From contig NZ_SLZK01000003.1 in assembly GCF_004341105.1 (NCBI RefSeq), forward strand, positions 992,001 through 1,056,000: DNA of 64,000 nt, in the 5' to 3' direction. The DNA comes from Rhizobium sp. BK418. Lineage in GTDB: Bacteria; Pseudomonadota; Alphaproteobacteria; Rhizobiales; Rhizobiaceae. The notes under the pieces are model-generated. The model ran no database searches, had not been told where the DNA came from, and worked only from the letters and a program-made list of their open reading frames with translations. Made by a program: the position numbers and the translations under genes. Below are positions 1-7,666 of the stretch, in pieces; position 1 is the first letter of the stretch; every line of letters begins with the position of its first letter.

Positions 1-540
1 CTGGAAATCGTCACGGAAGAAAATTTCGTCGATATCATCGCCGGCGGCTGCGATGCTGGCATCCGCTATGACGAGCGGCTGGAGCAGGACATGATCGCCG
101 TGCCGATCGGCCCGCGCCGCCAGCGTTTTGCCGGGGGTGCATCGTCCGCCTATCTCGCCGAACACGGGCGGCCGCAGCATCCGCGCGATCTGCTGCAACA
201 TGCGTGCATCCGCGGGCGGTTTGCCGGTCGCGCCATCCCGGTCTGGGAATTCGAGCGCAATGGCGAGATCGTCAGGGTCGATCCGCCGAGCCCTCTGATC
301 GTCCAAAATGGCGGCGGCACGGATCTCGCCATCGATGCGGCGGTCGCCGGAACCGGCGTCGTTTTCACCTTCGAGGACTGGCTCAGGCCCTATTTCAAAA
401 GCGGCGCGCTCGAGCCGGTGCTGGAGGACTGGTGGGAAAGCTTTTCCGGCCCCTTCCTCTATTATCCCGGGCGGCGGCTGGTGCCTGCACCGCTGCGCGC
501 CTTCATCGATTTCATCAAGGCGATGCCGCGAGAAGGGTGA
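1..540 (+). CDS. LysR-family transcriptional regulator, C-terminal part (5' truncated by window edge)
   Basis: The frame is open from the first base and ends at 540, giving 179 visible residues. They form the second half of a LysR substrate-binding domain: a FVDIIAGGCDAGIRYDERL stretch, then IAVPIGPRRQRF, a segment like YLAEHGRPQHPRDLLQHACIR, and a late AAVAGTGVVFTFEDW stretch. These are typical of the LysR subgroup whose effector domain reads D-x-GIR followed by 'HP-DL--H-CI'. The N-terminal helix-turn-helix lies outside the window. The target genes cannot be inferred from this fragment. Confidence 0.85.
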   Translation: MEIVTEENFVDIIAGGCDAGIRYDERLEQDMIAVPIGPRRQRFAGGASSAYLAEHGRPQHPRDLLQHACIRGRFAGRAIPVWEFERNGEIVRVDPPSPLIVQNGGGTDLAIDAAVAGTGVVFTFEDWLRPYFKSGALEPVLEDWWESFSGPFLYYPGRRLVPAPLRAFIDFIKAMPREG

Positions 541-649
541 ACAGCGATTACCGGCCCGCAACGTGGTAGAGTGGCCGCGGGCGATGCATTCGCCGCATCG
601 CCATCATCATCAACATCACCATCGTCGTGACGATGAGAGGGGGAAGATC

Positions 650-1321
650 ATGAGCAGCGCAAGCACTATGACCGGCAACGGCACGAGCGAGATGAAACTG
701 GAGATCATCGTCGTGCCCGTTTCGGATGTCGACCGGGCCAAGGCCTTTTACGGCGGGCTCGGCTGGCGCCTCGATGCCGATTATTCCTCTGATGATAACT
801 ACCGGGTGATCCAGTTCACCCCTCCGGGCTCGAATGCATCCATCATCTTCGGGAAAAACGTGACGCCGGCGGCACCCGGCTCCGCGCAGGGCCTCTATCT
901 CATCGTGTCCGATATCGAGGCGGCACGAAAGGAGCTCCGGGAGCGCGGTGTCGAGGTCAGCGAGGTCTTTCATCCTGAAGGCGAGGTCTATAGCGGGCCC
1001 GATGTGCCCTATCTTTTCGGCCGGCGCCGGGTCAGCGGGCCCGATCCCGACCGCAGCAGCTACCGCTCCTTTGCGGCCTTCAGCGACCCTGACGGCAATG
1101 GCTGGCTTTTCCAGGAAATCACCACCCGCCTGCCCGGTCGGATCACCTCCGACCTCGCCGCTTTCCGCACGGCGAAAGACCTTGCCGCAGGGCTTCGCCG
1201 GGCGGCCGCTGCACATGGCGAGCACGAGAAGCGCAACGGCGGAAAGCACGACGAGAACTGGCCGGACTGGTATGCCGAGTATATGATGGCCGAGCAGACG
1301 GGCAGGCCGCTGCCGTTGTGA
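650..1321 (+). CDS. VOC (glyoxalase/bleomycin-resistance fold) family protein
   Basis: A 223-residue protein. The first 130 residues after the start carry a VOC beta-alpha-beta-beta-beta repeat: KLEIIVVPVSDVDRAKAFY, then GLYLIVSDIEAARKELRERG, and SFAAFSDPDGNGWLFQEI, the usual end of a VOC module. A roughly 60-residue charged C-terminal tail ending in WPDWYAEYMMAEQTGRPLPL follows; such tails are common in rhizobial glyoxalase-like proteins. The ATG at 650 is chosen because GAGAGGGGGAAGATC just upstream gives a ribosome site and similarity starts there; the frame is open further upstream, but those residues look non-coding. The substrate is unknown. Confidence 0.85.
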   Translation: MSSASTMTGNGTSEMKLEIIVVPVSDVDRAKAFYGGLGWRLDADYSSDDNYRVIQFTPPGSNASIIFGKNVTPAAPGSAQGLYLIVSDIEAARKELRERGVEVSEVFHPEGEVYSGPDVPYLFGRRRVSGPDPDRSSYRSFAAFSDPDGNGWLFQEITTRLPGRITSDLAAFRTAKDLAAGLRRAAAAHGEHEKRNGGKHDENWPDWYAEYMMAEQTGRPLPL

Positions 1322-1379
1322 TCCCCAGGCGGGACCGGCTGGACGAGCCGATCCCGCCTGCTGCTCACGCACGTGGGAA

Positions 1380-1793
1380 TCACACAGGTTCGATCTGGGC
1401 CGCCCACCTCCATAAGTCGTCCATCTGGTTCGGCGGAATGCCCATGGCCACAGCGAGCAGATCGATGCGGGGGTCTTCACGGGAATATTCCTGCGCATCG
1501 TCGATCATGATGCGGACGGTTTCTTTGTCCTTGGTCGACATATTCGGCATGCTGTCGATCGTGGCCAAGACATCCGCCTTGAAAATCGGCGGTCCCAGTT
1601 CGAGCGCGGCGAGCCAGAGTTGCCACTTCCGGAGGGTGGGGAAGCGATCTTCCGATCCCGTGGGGTCGCGGAGGTATTTTGCGATTGCAGGCTCTTGGTC
1701 GTCATGAGGGGTGAGATCCAAATTGGGCTGATCGCGGGTGAATATTTCAAGGATCGTCCCAGCGCTATCGTAGCGAACGTATACAGTTGTCAT
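1380..1793 (-). CDS. hypothetical protein next to the phage tail fibre
   Basis: A 137-residue acidic protein. Its start overlaps the stop of the upstream tail-fibre gene by four bases (ATGA type), so the two are probably translationally coupled. It begins MTTVYVRYDSAGTILEIFTRD and continues with helical, Trp-rich segments (WQLWLAALELG, MDDLWRWAAQ). Small acidic proteins directly behind tail fibres are often fibre chaperones or assembly factors. That role is an inference from position only; I recognise no domain. Confidence 0.65.
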   Translation of the reverse strand: MTTVYVRYDSAGTILEIFTRDQPNLDLTPHDDQEPAIAKYLRDPTGSEDRFPTLRKWQLWLAALELGPPIFKADVLATIDSMPNMSTKDKETVRIMIDDAQEYSREDPRIDLLAVAMGIPPNQMDDLWRWAAQIEPV

Positions 1794-3388
1794 GCAAAGA
1801 GCCTCCTGCAGGTGTAGTCATGCCAGCCGCAGACGAAGAAGGAGGCTGCGGCGGCCGTGCTCGTCACCGCAGCGTACCTCCAGAGCTGGCCATTAACATT
1901 GCTGCGTGCCTTACCCGCAGCCGCGCTTTGATCGGGATAATCATTGCCCGAGCGTGACCGGCACCGCACCTGATGGGCGGCACTGGAGGTGTAGTTGGCG
2001 ACGGCAGCATCCGAGATGATTCCGATGCAATCCTGCCCGGTGGCTGCGACAACGGTGTCGATCAGGACCGAAACGTCGACGCTCAATCCCACGGGGATAT
2101 TGCTCGGTATTGCCAGGCCCTGCACATTGGTGTTGGCGACGAACCACGCGTAGGTATCGGTGTTGACCTCATTGCCGGTCTGCCAGAATGGGACGACGTT
2201 TCCCGATGCGTTGGTGAGGATTAGGCCAACGCGGCTTCCGGACAGGCATTCCCAGCCGGCCGGCTTGATGACACCTGACTCTGATGTCGAGAGCGACATC
2301 ATGAAATCCGTCGTGCCGTCTGTTGTCTTCCTGATGGCATAGAGAAAATATGTCTTCGATGGCTGTATAGATCCGGTATCGAGGAGCTGAGCAAGCGTTT
2401 TAGGCGTGGCAATAGCGGTCTGGTGCTTCTTGCCGCCAAACCAGCCAACGCCTGGGCCGATGGTTACAGATGCAACTCCGGCGTAGGCCGGGATAAATCC
2501 TGTAAAGAAATCAAAGCCGGTGGCAACGCAGACATATTTGACAACACTGCTCGCCAGGACCTTTTTCAGGGTCCAGCCGTCGGTGCTGTCAGCCATAGCG
2601 AATTCGTCGCTATCCGCGATATCCGCTTTTGCGGCTGAGCTGTGAAACATTCCGGCGATGCCGGCGGCAACCGAACCGTAGAGTGCGAGTGTTTTTCGAT
2701 ACCAGTGAAAGGAGGAGAAAAGACCGCCTGTGCCCGGGATCTGGACATCCTCGGGATTGGTCGCATAGGCGGCCGAGAGATTTGTGCTTGTATTGGCGGC
2801 TATCGCCGATTGCGCAGCTTCGCTCGCTTTCTGCGTGGCAATCTGCGTCAGGTCTGCAACGGCTGGAATATCATCAGCGATATCGGCGATCGTTTTCAGA
2901 TATTGTGCCACAGCCGCGACGGCTTCGATGGCTGCTCCTTTGTCGCTCAGCGCCAGCACATTGGAAATAAGCTGGTCGATGGTCGCGGAATCGTAACTCG
3001 GTGGAATGGTAATGGCGCGGGCCGCCCGTTCCTTCAGTTGCTGAAGCCGCATCACGATCAGGTCGAGCGCCTGCTCGACGGTCTCGGCGTAATAGGCGCC
3101 CTGGTTCTCTAAGTCGGTTTCTTGGGTAAAAGGCACGTCCAGCAACAGCGTTATCCGGCTATCTTTGGCGGGGGCACGGGTGATGAGCGCACTGCCGCCG
3201 CCATCATTGCCAACGCCGGTTACTGAGTAGTCGGCATCCAGTACAAGGATCGTATCCGTGCCTGAGGCATCCGTGTGGATCACCTGCAGATGTTGAGGTT
3301 CAAGGATCTTGAATTTGTATTCGAAGGCCGTGGTGGTGCCGTCCCCGCTATAGGGGCCGGACCGATTTGTCTCGCTTGAAATTGTCAT
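1790..3388 (-). CDS. phage tail fibre protein, T7 gp17-type N-terminus
   Basis: A 532-residue protein. Residues 1-150 match the T7 tail-fibre N-terminal domain, which attaches the fibre to the tail: YSGDGTTTAFEYKFKILEPQHLQVI, a DYSVTGVG strand, ITLLLDVPFTQETDL, and the AYYAETVEQALDLIVMRLQQLKE helix. A coiled or alanine-rich stalk (about 160-210) follows, then a variable C-terminal part rich in beta residues and ending in CGWHDYTCRRLFA, presumably the receptor-binding tip. The N-terminal anchor is diagnostic, while the tip has no recognisable fold. It is the last large virion gene of the minus-strand tail cassette and is separated from the others by about 4.3 kb of non-virion genes. Confidence 0.85.
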   Translation of the reverse strand: MTISSETNRSGPYSGDGTTTAFEYKFKILEPQHLQVIHTDASGTDTILVLDADYSVTGVGNDGGGSALITRAPAKDSRITLLLDVPFTQETDLENQGAYYAETVEQALDLIVMRLQQLKERAARAITIPPSYDSATIDQLISNVLALSDKGAAIEAVAAVAQYLKTIADIADDIPAVADLTQIATQKASEAAQSAIAANTSTNLSAAYATNPEDVQIPGTGGLFSSFHWYRKTLALYGSVAAGIAGMFHSSAAKADIADSDEFAMADSTDGWTLKKVLASSVVKYVCVATGFDFFTGFIPAYAGVASVTIGPGVGWFGGKKHQTAIATPKTLAQLLDTGSIQPSKTYFLYAIRKTTDGTTDFMMSLSTSESGVIKPAGWECLSGSRVGLILTNASGNVVPFWQTGNEVNTDTYAWFVANTNVQGLAIPSNIPVGLSVDVSVLIDTVVAATGQDCIGIISDAAVANYTSSAAHQVRCRSRSGNDYPDQSAAAGKARSNVNGQLWRYAAVTSTAAAASFFVCGWHDYTCRRLFA

Positions 3389-3594
3389 AGATCACGCCTC
3401 TAGTTTTGGTGACTATAGGCGCAAGAAGGTTGTTGGGCTGATGTGGTGATTAGAGACCGACGCCATCGGGCGCGTGATCCTGGACTCCGTATCTCGTAGC
3501 CGGGGCCGCTGTGTTATTCCCGCTACAAAGAACAAGCCGCTCGAAAGGTGGCTTGATCTGAGCACACCTGTATGCAAGCCGATTGGTGTAACCG

Positions 3595-4521
3595 CTACCT
3601 TGTGAGGGTGTAGCAGTGGAAGGCGTTGGCGGGATTATCGCGGACCTCGGTAGCGGCAAATGGTACGGCGAATCTCTTCAGGGATTCCACCCATTCAGTT
3701 TTCACGTCAGCAAGTTTGTCGGCGGGGATGGCTTCAACAGCTTTCAGGAACGCGGGGAACATTGGCCGGAAGCCAATATCCCAAGCCTGAATGATGTGTT
3801 TCGACAGGTGTTGAGAGTGATGATGTACTTTCAATCCCGAGGCATCAAAAAGGTGCCGCCACTGCTCGTCGCTGGCAGACTGTTTGATGTTGTCGCTCAG
3901 TCGACCACGATCAATTCCGTCAAGCCAACTCCATGCTGGATCCTTAGTCTGTGCAAATAAGCGGTTGAAGAAGCTATATTCGGGAAGCGTCGCGTTTGGC
4001 AGCATGAGGCACAGCCGCCCGCCGGGTCGTAGTATTCTAGAAAGCTCGTCAAGTACTTTCGCTGGGTCTTCCAGCCAGTAGACGATGTTAGAAAAGATTG
4101 TATCGAAACTTTCGTCCTCAAAAGCCAGAGACTCGTTGCCGTCGCCGGCCACCGTCTCAGTGTAAAGACCCAATCCGGCCGCCTTTTTCAACAGATTTGG
4201 CTTATGATCGAAGCCGACAGAGATTTGGTAACCAGGTGGTTTGATCACCAACGGCGTGTAGCTGCCATCGTAGGCGTCGAATACGTCGATTTTCTCATAG
4301 AAGCGATCAAGATTGGCGGTCTTCTGAAAAGCATCAAAGAGCGGATCGAACTGTCCACCGGCCCTGATGAAAGAGAACAAACCGTCACCGCACCCGAAGT
4401 CGAGCGAGCGGCCAGCGAACTCAAAGTCGCGCATTGCTTTGATATCTAGGTATCGCCAGAGCGCGGTCTCCGGCCGAAGCCAGAATATATTCAGCAGTTG
4501 ATTGAAGCTTTCGTTCAACAT
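3595..4521 (-). CDS. class I SAM-dependent methyltransferase
   Basis: A 308-residue protein with SAM-binding motif I as SLDFGCGDGLFSF (about residues 37-49), an acidic post-I region, and motif IV in DTIFSNIVYWLEDPAKVLDELSRILRPGGRLCLMLPN (about 135-175), the usual Methyltransf_11 pattern. The C-terminal part is predicted helical and unlike small-molecule methyltransferases that I can name. It lies between the tail fibre and other cassette genes and is visibly more AT-rich than the virion genes, which suggests separate acquisition. It may modify a glycan or a surface component; this is inference. Confidence 0.8.
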   Translation of the reverse strand: MLNESFNQLLNIFWLRPETALWRYLDIKAMRDFEFAGRSLDFGCGDGLFSFIRAGGQFDPLFDAFQKTANLDRFYEKIDVFDAYDGSYTPLVIKPPGYQISVGFDHKPNLLKKAAGLGLYTETVAGDGNESLAFEDESFDTIFSNIVYWLEDPAKVLDELSRILRPGGRLCLMLPNATLPEYSFFNRLFAQTKDPAWSWLDGIDRGRLSDNIKQSASDEQWRHLFDASGLKVHHHSQHLSKHIIQAWDIGFRPMFPAFLKAVEAIPADKLADVKTEWVESLKRFAVPFAATEVRDNPANAFHCYTLTR

Positions 4522-4834
4522 ATGGCGCTCATTGGAGACGAATTTTTCATCAGTCTGAAATCCCTATTTCATTGGTGCATGTTCGGACAGAGAAAAGACC
4601 GAAAGCATGTCATGACATAATATATCTCCCACGCTTGGGGCGTCATCATGTCGGAGCCTTCCGCTAGAAATATTGGATCGAGGATTTGCTTCCTCCTCGT
4701 TTCAGTTTCCCTCTCGTCTTCCCGCCGATTTGAGCTTTGGATTCCACGACGATCGCTCGTTGAAAGCACCAAACTACTGTTGTGTATTGGCTTTCTCATG
4801 AATGGCAATGTCTTCTAATGGGTAAGGGGAATGG
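4522..4834. other. AT-richer intergenic stretch between divergent methyltransferases
   Basis: This 313-base gap separates two divergently transcribed methyltransferase genes and must hold both promoters. A 79-codon minus-strand frame at 4569-4808 is open, but it has no convincing ribosome site and no recognisable composition, so I do not call it. Composition is more AT-rich than the flanking virion genes. Confidence 0.4.
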
Positions 4835-5629
4835 ATGGATTACAACAGGCACAACGCAGCTTCTGCATGGAAGCATCTGACGATCAGGCATCCGGATGTG
4901 CTTGTAGTGGGGGCCAACACCGGCAACGATTGTTCATATTTTGTCGAGTTTGGGGCCAAGTCGGTTTTGGGCCTTGATGTAATCGAAGAAGTCGGAAGCG
5001 AGTTCTTGCATCCGAAAGTTAGATATCTCTGCGAGAGCGCGGAAAACATGCGTTCGATCGCAGATGAATCGTTCGATCTCTTGTACTGCTATGCGACGAT
5101 GGAACACGTCCCCAATGTGGAGGCGGCATTCTCCGAAATGGCGCGAGTGGCGCGCAAGGGTGGCATCATATATTCTCTCGCATCGCCGCTTTGGCAGTCG
5201 CCCGGTGGTCACCATATGGGTGAGTTCGTCAAATGGCCCTGGATCCACCTTGTGAAATCTCCGGACGAGATTGCCGAGATAGCGATCAATAACAATCTCT
5301 ATTCCTCGGAAGAACTTGCCAGGGCAAAGGTCGAGTACATGCTCAATCCGTCCTTTTTCAACATGCGCCCTTCGACGGATTACATAAGGGCCTGCGCGAA
5401 ACTGGCAGGCTTGCGCGTTCTTCGAAGTGAAATCTTGAAGGAAGATGCGAATTTGCTGGGCCACCCATTTGGGGCCGCGGCTATTGCGAGGGGCATGTCT
5501 CAAGAGAACTTGCTCGGCGTAACCCACCAATTGATAGCTCGGAAGAGAGGCTCCTGGAGCATGGCATCAGTCGTTCTCGACACGGCATACCTGCTGAAGC
5601 AGAGGCTTTCCCGGTTGGTCAGACATTGA
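4835..5629 (+). CDS. class I SAM-dependent methyltransferase
   Basis: A 264-residue protein with motif I VLVVGANTGNDCSYF (about 22-36), an acidic LGLDVIEE end of strand 2, and a motif IV-V block ESFDLLYCYATMEHVPNVEAAFSEMARVARKGGIIYSLASPLW (about 77-120), which is the Methyltransf_11 layout. A second ATG lies four bases upstream in another frame; the ATG at 4835 follows an AAGGGG ribosome site. It is divergent from the methyltransferase at 3595-4521 and shares its lower GC content. The H-P-F/L C-terminal part resembles methyltransferases of polysaccharide clusters, but the substrate is unknown. Confidence 0.8.
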   Translation: MDYNRHNAASAWKHLTIRHPDVLVVGANTGNDCSYFVEFGAKSVLGLDVIEEVGSEFLHPKVRYLCESAENMRSIADESFDLLYCYATMEHVPNVEAAFSEMARVARKGGIIYSLASPLWQSPGGHHMGEFVKWPWIHLVKSPDEIAEIAINNNLYSSEELARAKVEYMLNPSFFNMRPSTDYIRACAKLAGLRVLRSEILKEDANLLGHPFGAAAIARGMSQENLLGVTHQLIARKRGSWSMASVVLDTAYLLKQRLSRLVRH

Positions 5630-5958
5630 ATTGACCAGGAGATCCGGCGAGCACGAGGGATCGCGGGTCTGCCACTCATTTCAATGAGCGTAATGCCGAA
5701 GATGGCGCGGACCACGTGCTCGGTCTGCGTCGGTTGATCGACGATGAGTGTGCTCATGGCCGCCATTTTTCCGCTCGCACTGGACGCGGGGCCGGTGTGA
5801 GATAAGGAGGCGAGATATAGATTGTGTGATGCTGCTTCAGGCATATCAGCCTGCCGTCATCAGACAAATCCTAGGATCTGCGTTCCCACATCGCGTCTAG
5901 ATCGTATGCAGCGTCTGTCATAAAACAGGCTTGCAGCATTCGGCATGGTGCGAGGGCA
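5630..5958. other. intergenic stretch without a supportable gene
   Basis: This gap of 329 bases lies between two plus-strand genes. A minus-strand open frame (5500-5844) runs through it and into the 3' end of the methyltransferase, but its codon pattern is unconvincing. It may be a remnant of an older gene. I see no terminator or repeat here that I can defend. Confidence 0.35.
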
Positions 5959-7626
5959 ATGATGCGATATCAGACGATCGTTTCCGTCAGGCCGCTTTCG
6001 TGGCCGGGTCTTTTCTTCGCGCTGCTTTGCCTGTGCCTGTCGCTCACGCCTAGCCTCATGCCCCGGTCGTGGTTCGTGCAGGGGGCTCTGTCGGGCACGA
6101 GTGCTGCGGTCGGTTATTTCTGCGGCGTCGTCCTCCAATGGCTCTGGATCTATCTCGAGATCCCGCCGTTCCGCTTCAGCCCTGGATGGGTCGTGCGATC
6201 GGTGGCTATCTTGGTTGGTGCGGCCATCGCCGCCGTGTTCGTGTGGCAGTCGTCATCCTGGCAGAATTCCGTTCGGGCACTGATGCAGCTTCCTCCCAAT
6301 GCCACGATCGAGCCCTTCCTGCTGATCTTCACCGCAGCCGTCGTCTTCATCCTGCTCGTCGCGATCGGCCGGCTTTTCAAGATGATGGTGCTTGCGAGTT
6401 ACGCTCGCGCCAGCCGCCTCGTTCCAAACAGGATCGCCGCCGTTGCCGCAATCGTGATTTCGGTCTTCGCCTTCTGGACGGTCGTCGACGGCGTGCTGTT
6501 CCATGTCGCGCTGCGGGTCGTCGATTCCTCCTTCCGGGAGGCCGATGCGCTGATTGACGACGATACGCCGATGCCCGACGATCCGGCCAAAACGGGCAGT
6601 GCGGCCTCGCTCGTCAACTGGGAGGAACTCGGACGGCGGGGCCGTCATTTCGTCGCTTCAGGTCCGACGCGGGAGCAGATCGGCGCATTCCTGAATTCAC
6701 CCGCAAATGATCCCATACGGGTCTATGTCGGCCTCAACAGCGCAGACAGTGCAGAGGCGCGGGCAAGCCTGGCGCTCGCCGAGCTGAAACGCCAGGGCGC
6801 ATTCGAGCGACCCTTCCTGATCATCGTCGTGCCGACGGGAACCGGCTGGGTCGATCCGCAAGCCCTGGATACGGTCGAATATCTGCTCCGCGGCGATGTG
6901 GCGAGCGTCGCGATCCAGTATTCCTATCTCAGCAGTTGGCTGTCACTGATGGTCGAGCCGGAATACGGGTCCGATACGGCAAGGGCGCTGTTTCGAGAAA
7001 TCTACGGCTATTGGCGCACGCTGCCTCGCGATCATCGCCCGAAACTCTATCTGCACGGCCTCAGCCTCGGGGCGCTGAATTCCCAGTCCTCCGTCAATCT
7101 TTTCGAGGTATTTGACGATCCGTTCCAGGGGGCGCTGTGGAGCGGGCCGCCCTTTGCGAGTGGCACATGGTCCTATCTGACCGCAAATCGCAATCCGGGA
7201 TCACCGGCCTGGCTGCCGCAATTTCGCGATGGCAGCATGATCCGGTTTTCCAATCAGTGGACGTCTGCCACCACTGCCGGTGCCGCCTGGGGGCCGGTGC
7301 GCATCGTTTTCCTGCAATATGCCAGCGATCCCGTAACCTTCTTCGACTGGCGGGCGCTTTATCGGGAGCCGGACTGGATGAAGGGGCATCGCGGCCCGGA
7401 CGTGTCACCGCATTTTCAATGGTTTCCGATCGTCACCGCCCTGCAGCTTGGCTTCGACGCCATGATCGCCACCACGTCGCCCATGGGTTTCGGCCATGTC
7501 TATGCGCCGCAGCACTATATCGATGCCTGGCTGGCGGTCACGGACCCGCCGGGCTGGTCGCTTGAGGAGATCGAGCGGCTGAAGCGGCACTTCGAGAGCG
7601 CTCCGCCGATCGAAGTGAGCGATTGA
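5959..7626 (+). CDS. membrane-anchored alpha/beta-hydrolase family protein
   Basis: A 555-residue protein. The N-terminal half has four or five hydrophobic segments (about residues 15-35, 45-65, 75-95, 115-135, 155-175), as in the Abhydrolase_9 N-terminal domain. The C-terminal half is the matching hydrolase domain, with a nucleophile elbow HGLSLGALNSQ (G-x-S-x-G, about 360-370), a PTGTGWVDPQALDTVEYLL segment before it, and a late His in GFGHVYAPQHYIDAW. Family members are common in rhizobia and actinobacteria and have no firmly assigned substrate. It lies on the opposite strand from the virion genes, so it is host-type cargo rather than a structural component. A weak hairpin (CGGGT-att-ACCCG) followed by five T's near 7634-7654 may end transcription. 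Confidence 0.8.
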   Translation: MMRYQTIVSVRPLSWPGLFFALLCLCLSLTPSLMPRSWFVQGALSGTSAAVGYFCGVVLQWLWIYLEIPPFRFSPGWVVRSVAILVGAAIAAVFVWQSSSWQNSVRALMQLPPNATIEPFLLIFTAAVVFILLVAIGRLFKMMVLASYARASRLVPNRIAAVAAIVISVFAFWTVVDGVLFHVALRVVDSSFREADALIDDDTPMPDDPAKTGSAASLVNWEELGRRGRHFVASGPTREQIGAFLNSPANDPIRVYVGLNSADSAEARASLALAELKRQGAFERPFLIIVVPTGTGWVDPQALDTVEYLLRGDVASVAIQYSYLSSWLSLMVEPEYGSDTARALFREIYGYWRTLPRDHRPKLYLHGLSLGALNSQSSVNLFEVFDDPFQGALWSGPPFASGTWSYLTANRNPGSPAWLPQFRDGSMIRFSNQWTSATTAGAAWGPVRIVFLQYASDPVTFFDWRALYREPDWMKGHRGPDVSPHFQWFPIVTALQLGFDAMIATTSPMGFGHVYAPQHYIDAWLAVTDPPGWSLEEIERLKRHFESAPPIEVSD

Positions 7627-7666
7627 TCGAGACGGGTATTACCCGATGTTTTTCTAATGCATCAGC

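Noticed and set aside
4569..4808. A 79-codon minus-strand frame between the divergent methyltransferases
   Set aside because: No ribosome site, no family, and its position would overlap the promoter region.
5500..5844. A 114-codon minus-strand frame after the second methyltransferase
   Set aside because: It overlaps the methyltransferase end, lacks a ribosome site and has no family pattern; a gene remnant is possible but unproven.
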